A DNA stretch of 9,863 nt from Firmicutes bacterium UBA6811. GTDB lineage: Bacteria > Bacillota > SHA-98 > UBA4971. The notes below the pieces were generated by a model. It was not told the DNA's origin, searched no databases, and saw only the letters and a list, made by a program, of their open reading frames with translations. The stretch lies in the NCBI GenBank assembly GCA_002452295.1, contig DKEX01000070.1, forward strand, positions 8,054-17,916. Reading direction: 5' to 3'. A program made the position numbers and the translations under genes. Of this stretch, positions 7,030-9,863 are shown piece after piece; the stretch's first letter is position 1; each line of letters begins with the position of its first letter.

Positions 7030-7063
7030 CGGAGATGTGAAAACCCGGGCGGAGCAGGTGTAA

Positions 7064-7087
7064 TCGCGAGGTCGCGAGGTCGTGAGG
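7064..7087 (+). repeat. Three tandem 8-bp units directly upstream of the tRNA promoter
   Basis: tcgcgagg, tcgcgagg and tcgtgagg follow each other and end 2 bp before the -35 box of the tRNA-His promoter. The array is short and may be a replication-slippage product. Its position, where upstream promoter elements or a regulator would sit, makes it worth noting. Confidence 0.6.
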
Positions 7088-7089
7088 TC

Positions 7090-7118
7090 TTGACGCCTTC
7101 GTTCTTGTGTGGTATCCT
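7090..7118 (+). promoter_or_regulatory. Sigma-70-type promoter for tRNA-His
   Basis: The -35 box TTGACG (7090-7095, five of six consensus) and the -10 box TATCCT (7113-7118, four of six) are separated by an ideal 17 bp. Transcription would start near 7125, giving a leader of about 75 nt before the tRNA. It is the best promoter match I found in the window. Confidence 0.65.
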
Positions 7119-7130
7119 TTCAGTGTCCCG

Positions 7131-7157
7131 AGCTAGAGCGCTGGACCTGGCTCAATG
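7131..7157 (+). other. tRNA-like fragment in the leader of tRNA-His
   Basis: agagcgctggac at 7135-7146 is identical to 7223-7234 of the tRNA-His gene (end of D arm into anticodon arm). After a small gap, tggctc (7148-7153) matches the following tggctc of the tRNA (7237-7242). The preceding agct also resembles the start of a D arm. No complete cloverleaf can be drawn. It could be the remnant of another tRNA gene or a partial duplication. Confidence 0.4.
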
Positions 7158-7201
7158 ATGTATCCGGCAACGGAAGCAACGCAAAACTGCATATGCCTTG
7201 T

Positions 7202-7278
7202 GGTGGATGTAGCTCAATGGTGAGAGCGCTGGACTGTGGCTCCAGAGGCTGTGGGTTCGAACCCCATCATCCACCCCA
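7202..7278 (+). tRNA. tRNA-His (anticodon GTG)
   Basis: A full cloverleaf can be drawn. The acceptor stem gtggatg (7203-7209) pairs with catccac (7268-7274). The D stem is gctc/gagc (7212-7215/7224-7227). The anticodon stem ctgga/tccag (7229-7233/7241-7245) encloses loop ctgtggc with anticodon GTG at 7236-7238. The T stem gtggg/cccat carries loop ttcgaac (7256-7262). G at 7202 is the extra G-1 that pairs with discriminator C73 (7275), the hallmark of tRNA-His, and CCA is encoded at 7276-7278. It is followed by the LysE-type gene and preceded by its own promoter. Confidence 0.97.
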
Positions 7279-7286
7279 AGTTCTTC

Positions 7287-7324
7287 GAGGGTTCGCTGAC
7301 ACCCGGGTGGGATCGCGAACCTTC
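7287..7324 (+). terminator. Stem-loop downstream of tRNA-His, possible terminator
   Basis: gagggttcgc (7287-7296) pairs with gcgaaccttc (7315-7324) over 10 bp with one G-T pair. The 18-nt loop contains the palindrome cacccgggtg (7300-7309), which could form a small inner hairpin. It starts 9 nt after the CCA end and is followed by attctatc, with only scattered T, so termination may be weak. A wider inverted repeat (7278-7286/7369-7377, aagttcttc/gaagaactt) encloses it. Confidence 0.45.
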
Positions 7325-7403
7325 ATTCTATCGGCAGGGTCTTTGGGCTCATCAGCAGGCGTGCCGATGAAGAACTTCGCTCCTGCGACGAACGAGGTGG
7401 ACA

Positions 7404-8069
7404 GTGGACTTCGGGAGCACTTTCATAAGCTCGTTCCTTGTTGGGCTGTCGGGCGCCATGATGCCTGGTAGCCTGCTTATTGTGAATGTCAACGAGACGT
7501 CGCGGCGCGGTCTCGCTGGAGGAGTGCTCTGCGTTACCGGGCACGCAGCGCTTGAGCTCGTGGTCGTTGTCGGCTTCGTCTTCGGTCTTGGAGACGTGCT
7601 GGCGCGAAGAGACGTGGCAGGAGCGATCGGGCTTGCGGGGAGCGCCATGCTTCTGTGGATGGCATGCGGCATCATCCGGGACGCCTGGCGCGGAGAGGCA
7701 TCGCTGCGCGCCAGCGAGGCGTCGCTCGATGCGCGAGGCGCAGGCAGGCCGGCGGGCCGCCTCGGGCCTGTGGTTGCGGGGGGCCTCGCCACGATATCAA
7801 ACGCCTACTGGACGCTGTGGTGGGCGACGGTAGGGGCAGCGTATGTGGCCCTGGCCCTGCGAGGCGGCCTTGGGATGGTGGGAGCGTTCTACCTGGGGCA
7901 CATTGGTTCCGACTTCTTGTGGTACCTGCTGGTGTCGCTGGCAGTGGTGGCCGGGAGGCAGTTCATCAGCGATCGGGTGTACCGCAACTTGCTGCTCGCG
8001 TGCGGTGTCTTCCTGGTGGGCCTCGCGGGTTACTTCCTGTGGACGGGAGCCACTATGATCGGCAGGTAG
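7404..8069 (+). CDS. LysE/RhtB-family membrane transporter
   Basis: LysE-family proteins are small inner-membrane exporters, known mainly for amino acids, with about 200-220 residues and five or six helices. This one has 221 aa starting at GTG 7404; gaggt (7394-7398) is a matching ribosome site and the start places MDFGSTFISSFLVGLSGAMMPG at the usual N-terminus. The region equivalent to the family's Pro-Gly-Pro motif reads GAMMPGSLLIV (residues 17-27). Hydrophobic segments are near 7-27, 39-62, 71-91, 125-150, 156-184 and 195-215, with a charged loop at about 92-120 (RDAWRGEASLRASEAS). Substrate cannot be deduced. It lies 125 bp after the tRNA, with no visible promoter of its own, and could be cotranscribed with it if the stem-loop is leaky. 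Confidence 0.85.
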   Translation: MDFGSTFISSFLVGLSGAMMPGSLLIVNVNETSRRGLAGGVLCVTGHAALELVVVVGFVFGLGDVLARRDVAGAIGLAGSAMLLWMACGIIRDAWRGEASLRASEASLDARGAGRPAGRLGPVVAGGLATISNAYWTLWWATVGAAYVALALRGGLGMVGAFYLGHIGSDFLWYLLVSLAVVAGRQFISDRVYRNLLLACGVFLVGLAGYFLWTGATMIGR

Positions 8070-8365
8070 AGGAGTGTAATCCATCCCGGCGGCATCGTCG
8101 GATGGGCGCGCCTTTGCATCGCACTCGCCCAGGGGCTTGCCTCGTGGTGCTCGCTATAGAGAGGACGGGCGCCGGGCGGGGTGCTGCAGCAGATGCCGCC
8201 ACGAACCGCTCTGCAGGCGCTGCCGCCTCAGGGGCCTGGTCGGACGTCTCCGAAGGCATGCAACAGGGACCGCCGTGACGGGCGACCCGGACGACGCTCC
8301 TGACCGCGACCGGCGAGGGGGAGGGGTCAGGAGGCACAGCGGACCCGGTTACGCGAGGCAGGCTC
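8070..8365 (+). other. Gene-poor stretch, possibly the decayed 5' end of the M23 gene
   Basis: A weak 6-bp hairpin (8082-8087/8101-8106) follows the LysE-type gene. In the same frame as the M23 N-terminal segment, an open stretch from ATG 8102 (MGAPLHRTRPGACLVVLAI, then Ala/Gly-rich sequence) reaches a single TGA at 8276. After that stop the frame stays open into the M23 segment. The TGA could be a nonsense mutation in a once longer, exported protein, but the composition is low-complexity and proves little. Confidence 0.25.
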
Positions 8366-9093
8366 ATGACGCTTCGGGCGTGGCTTACCGAGGCGCGCGG
8401 TGAGGCGCAGTGCGCGGACCTTGCCGCAAACGCCCTGAACCTTCTGGGAGACGCCGACTCCTACTTTACAGCCACCGCCCTCATACCCCCTTCGCGCACG
8501 GGCTCAACGCCTCGGGCAAGACCCGGCAGGGCACGGAGGCGCTGAGAGAGGCCTACGCCCTCGGTCTTGTCTTTCCCCTGCGGAACGGCACGTATTACGT
8601 CGCTCACGGGGGCAACAGCCCCGTGATAAACTACCACAATGTGGACGGCACCCACAGGTATGCCCTTGGCATCGCAAGACTCGGTCCCTATCGGACGCGC
8701 GCCGCGGGTCTCTACCCCAGAGACCCTGGTGCATATGCCATCTTCGACGACCGGTTGTACAGCCCATGTGACGGTACCGTGACTCACGCTGTCGATGGGC
8801 TGCCAAACCTGGTGCCTCCCGAGAGCGACAGAGAGCACCCGGCGGGCAACCACATCATCCTGGAGTGCGATGATTATCCTGGAGTCAAGATCGTCATGGC
8901 CCACCTCATGAACGGTAGCGTGGCCGTGAAGCCGGGCCGGAGGGTCAGGGCAGGGGAGACCATCGGACGAGTGGGGAACTCCGGCAGCAGCACCGAGCCT
9001 CATCTGCACATCCATGCCGCGAAGGGCGGCGACCCCGCGTCGCCGCTGGACGGCGCCGGGGTGCCCATTACATTCGGTGGGGGCTCCTGGTGA
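8366..9093 (+). pseudogene. M23-type (lysostaphin-like) metallopeptidase with frameshift
   Basis: M23 peptidases are zinc endopeptidases that cut peptidoglycan cross-bridges. The C-terminal domain is clear: NGTYYVAHGG, NYHNVDG, YSPCDGTVTHAVDG, NHIILE, VMAHLMNGSV, GETIGRVGNSG, then EPHLHIHA with the HxH zinc ligands (His codons at 9001, 9007, 9013). This frame is only sensible from 8491. Upstream its reading (from GTG 8410, MRGPCRKRPEPSGRRR) is Arg-rich noise with poor third-position GC. The other frame, from ATG 8366 (MTLRAWLTEARGEAQCADL to SYFTATALIPP), is GC3-rich and protein-like. One more C in the run 8486-8490 would join them as ...ALIPPFAHGLNASGK..., about 242 aa. In addition the residue after RYAL, Asp in relatives as I recall them, is Gly (GGC, 8668-8670). 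Both lesions suggest an inactive gene, unless the C run is a sequencing error. Confidence 0.65.
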
Positions 9094-9326
9094 GGAACAG
9101 CCTGTTCATTTCGCGGGCTGATGTCGATAAGGTCAGCGACGGGTCATCTGGCCTTTGACGATCATCTGCGCCTTCGCGCCACCCACACGGCTTCCGCCTG
9201 TCATTGCGTCGAAGGTTTTACACGCTGTTTACCATATCTTCACCAAACCGCGCCGCGGGCGAGGTATCATGTGGGCGAGAGGCCGGGGGGCCTCATAGTG
9301 GAGGCCATAGAGGGGAGGTGAAGAGC
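9094..9326. other. Gene-free gap before the zinc-ribbon gene
   Basis: No convincing coding frame is present. A short hairpin gaaca/tgttc (9094-9098/9102-9106) follows the M23 stop. AT-richer DNA around 9214-9240 (gttttacacgctgtttaccatatc) is where a promoter for the zinc-ribbon gene would be expected, but no -35/-10 pair with correct spacing stands out. The 11-mer tcgcgggctga at 9111-9121 recurs at 9543-9553 on the other side of the gene. Confidence 0.4.
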
Positions 9327-9512
9327 ATGATGTACACTGCATGTCCAGACTGCGGCAAGCCGGTTCCGAGCTGGGAATCGTATTGCCCGCACTGCGGCGC
9401 CGACGTCAGGAGGGCCGCAAGGAACCGGGAGCGCAGGGTCGCCCGGGCTAAGGCGAGCCCCAGGTTCACCATAGGCATGGGAAGGATCCTGGGTCACCTG
9501 AGGTCCGTGTGA
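9327..9512 (+). CDS. Small zinc-ribbon protein
   Basis: This is a 61-aa protein starting MMYTACPDCG, with an excellent ribosome site (aggggaggtg, 9311-9320) six nt before ATG 9327; the adjacent ATG at 9330 is also possible. Two CxxC pairs, CPDC (Cys6, Cys9) and CPHC (Cys20, Cys23), form a treble-clef or zinc-ribbon type site. The rest is a basic helix (RRAARNRERRVARAKA, residues 28-43) and a short hydrophobic tail (FTIGMGRILGHL). The basic stretch could bind nucleic acid or a partner protein. Such small zinc ribbons are common and mostly uncharacterised; no function can be assigned. An in-frame extension upstream to 9204 is not supported by a ribosome site or composition. Confidence 0.75.
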   Translation: MMYTACPDCGKPVPSWESYCPHCGADVRRAARNRERRVARAKASPRFTIGMGRILGHLRSV

Positions 9513-9836
9513 GGACTGCTCTCTCACTTGAGCAAACCCGCATCGCGGGCTGAATACCCGGTGCAAGGTGTGGGCAGGCCTGGCCGGCGGCGGGCGACCT
9601 TTTGCCCGGCGCAGGCCGGAGACTGCAACCGTCCTGCGTAATGTGAGCGTGTCTGCGCCTGAACGTGGCCGCAGCGCTAGCGTTCCGCGACCAATCTCCG
9701 AAGCCCATCTGCCTGCACCGGGGGAGGTGCCGCGGCACCCTTCCTCCGATTACCGCCTCTCTTCCACACTTGCGAAGAACCCCATGTCGACCGGCACGCG
9801 AATTCCCGCCCATTACTCCTGTCTAGGTGAGGGTTC
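9513..9836. other. Stretch with no convincing gene
   Basis: Neither strand offers a frame with plausible protein sequence or start signals. Visible structure: a short stem cccgc/gcggg (9538-9542/9546-9550 region), an imperfect GC hairpin whose outer arms are ggcctg (9577-9582) and caggcc (9612-9617) with inner cgggc/gcccg (9591-9595/9604-9608), and a 14-bp palindrome listed separately. None is followed by a T tract. Confidence 0.45.
9726..9739. promoter_or_regulatory. 14-bp perfect palindrome
   Basis: GGTGCCGCGGCACC is perfectly self-complementary. It lies about 100 bp before a possible gene start at the end of the window. It could be an operator or a hairpin in RNA, but perfect palindromes of this length are not exceptional in GC-rich DNA. 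Confidence 0.35.
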
Positions 9837-9863
9837 GTGAGACTGTTGATTTCCTCCACTTTA
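9837..9863 (+). CDS. Possible start of a gene running off the window
   Basis: GTG at 9837 opens MRLLISSTL, which resembles the beginning of a signal peptide, and aggtgaggg (9825-9833) could serve as ribosome site. Only nine codons are visible, so this is a weak suggestion. Confidence 0.15.

Noticed and set aside
7202..7278. tRNA-His gene as an integration site for a mobile element
   Set aside because: No integrase, no repeated tRNA 3' end and no phage or plasmid gene is seen in the downstream 2.5 kb.
8410..8490. GTG at 8410 as the true start of the M23 gene
   Set aside because: The first 27 codons give an Arg-rich peptide without a signal sequence and with low third-position GC, while the overlapping frame looks coding. 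It would, however, be the formal start if no frameshift is accepted.

Overview
The window is GC-rich bacterial DNA. Shine-Dalgarno sites are strong and purine-rich, the tRNA gene encodes its own CCA end, and the gene content (ABC-F ATPase, CUT1 sugar importer, GH4 glycosidase, LysE-type exporter, M23 peptidase) is ordinary chromosomal content. My best guess is a deep-branching, high-GC, possibly thermophilic member of the Bacillota. This is inferred from the style of the sequence and from the sugar-binding protein, which strongly recalls the Thermus glucose/galactose-binding protein. No taxonomic marker confirms it. All convincing genes are on the + strand.

Layout. (1) 1-827: the 3' part of an ABC-F ATPase gene, with a short 9-bp repeat in its C-terminal tail. 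(2) 828-1390: about 560 bp without a gene. The half next to the transporter is very GC-rich and holds a potential G-quadruplex, a strong hairpin and a 10-bp palindrome. (3) 1391-7029: a sugar-uptake and hydrolysis cluster, made of a solute-binding protein, two CUT1 permeases, an exported TPR protein and a MelA-like GH4 glycosidase. A GC-rich hairpin lies between the binding-protein gene and the first permease gene. The cluster has no ATPase gene, so the transporter probably borrows a shared MsmX/MalK-type ATPase. (4) 7064-7324: a good sigma-70-type promoter, a tRNA-like fragment, a complete tRNA-His(GTG) gene and a downstream stem-loop. (5) 7404-8069: a LysE-family membrane protein with a GTG start. 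(6) 8366-9093: an M23-type peptidase that appears broken. Its reading frame shifts at a run of five C, and an expected metal-binding Asp is Gly. (7) 9327-9512: a 61-aa zinc-ribbon protein. (8) 9513-9863: no convincing gene, apart from a possible start at the very end and a 14-bp palindrome.

How the genes may work together: the binding protein captures a hexose or small galactoside outside the cell, the two permeases carry it in, and the GH4 enzyme hydrolyses an alpha-linked sugar in the cytoplasm by its NAD/metal redox mechanism. The role of the exported TPR protein between them is unknown. I found no CRISPR array, insertion sequence, phage gene or clear defence system. The most noteworthy points are the probable M23 pseudogene, the enlarged first permease, the structured leader upstream of the transporter, and the tRNA fragment upstream of tRNA-His.
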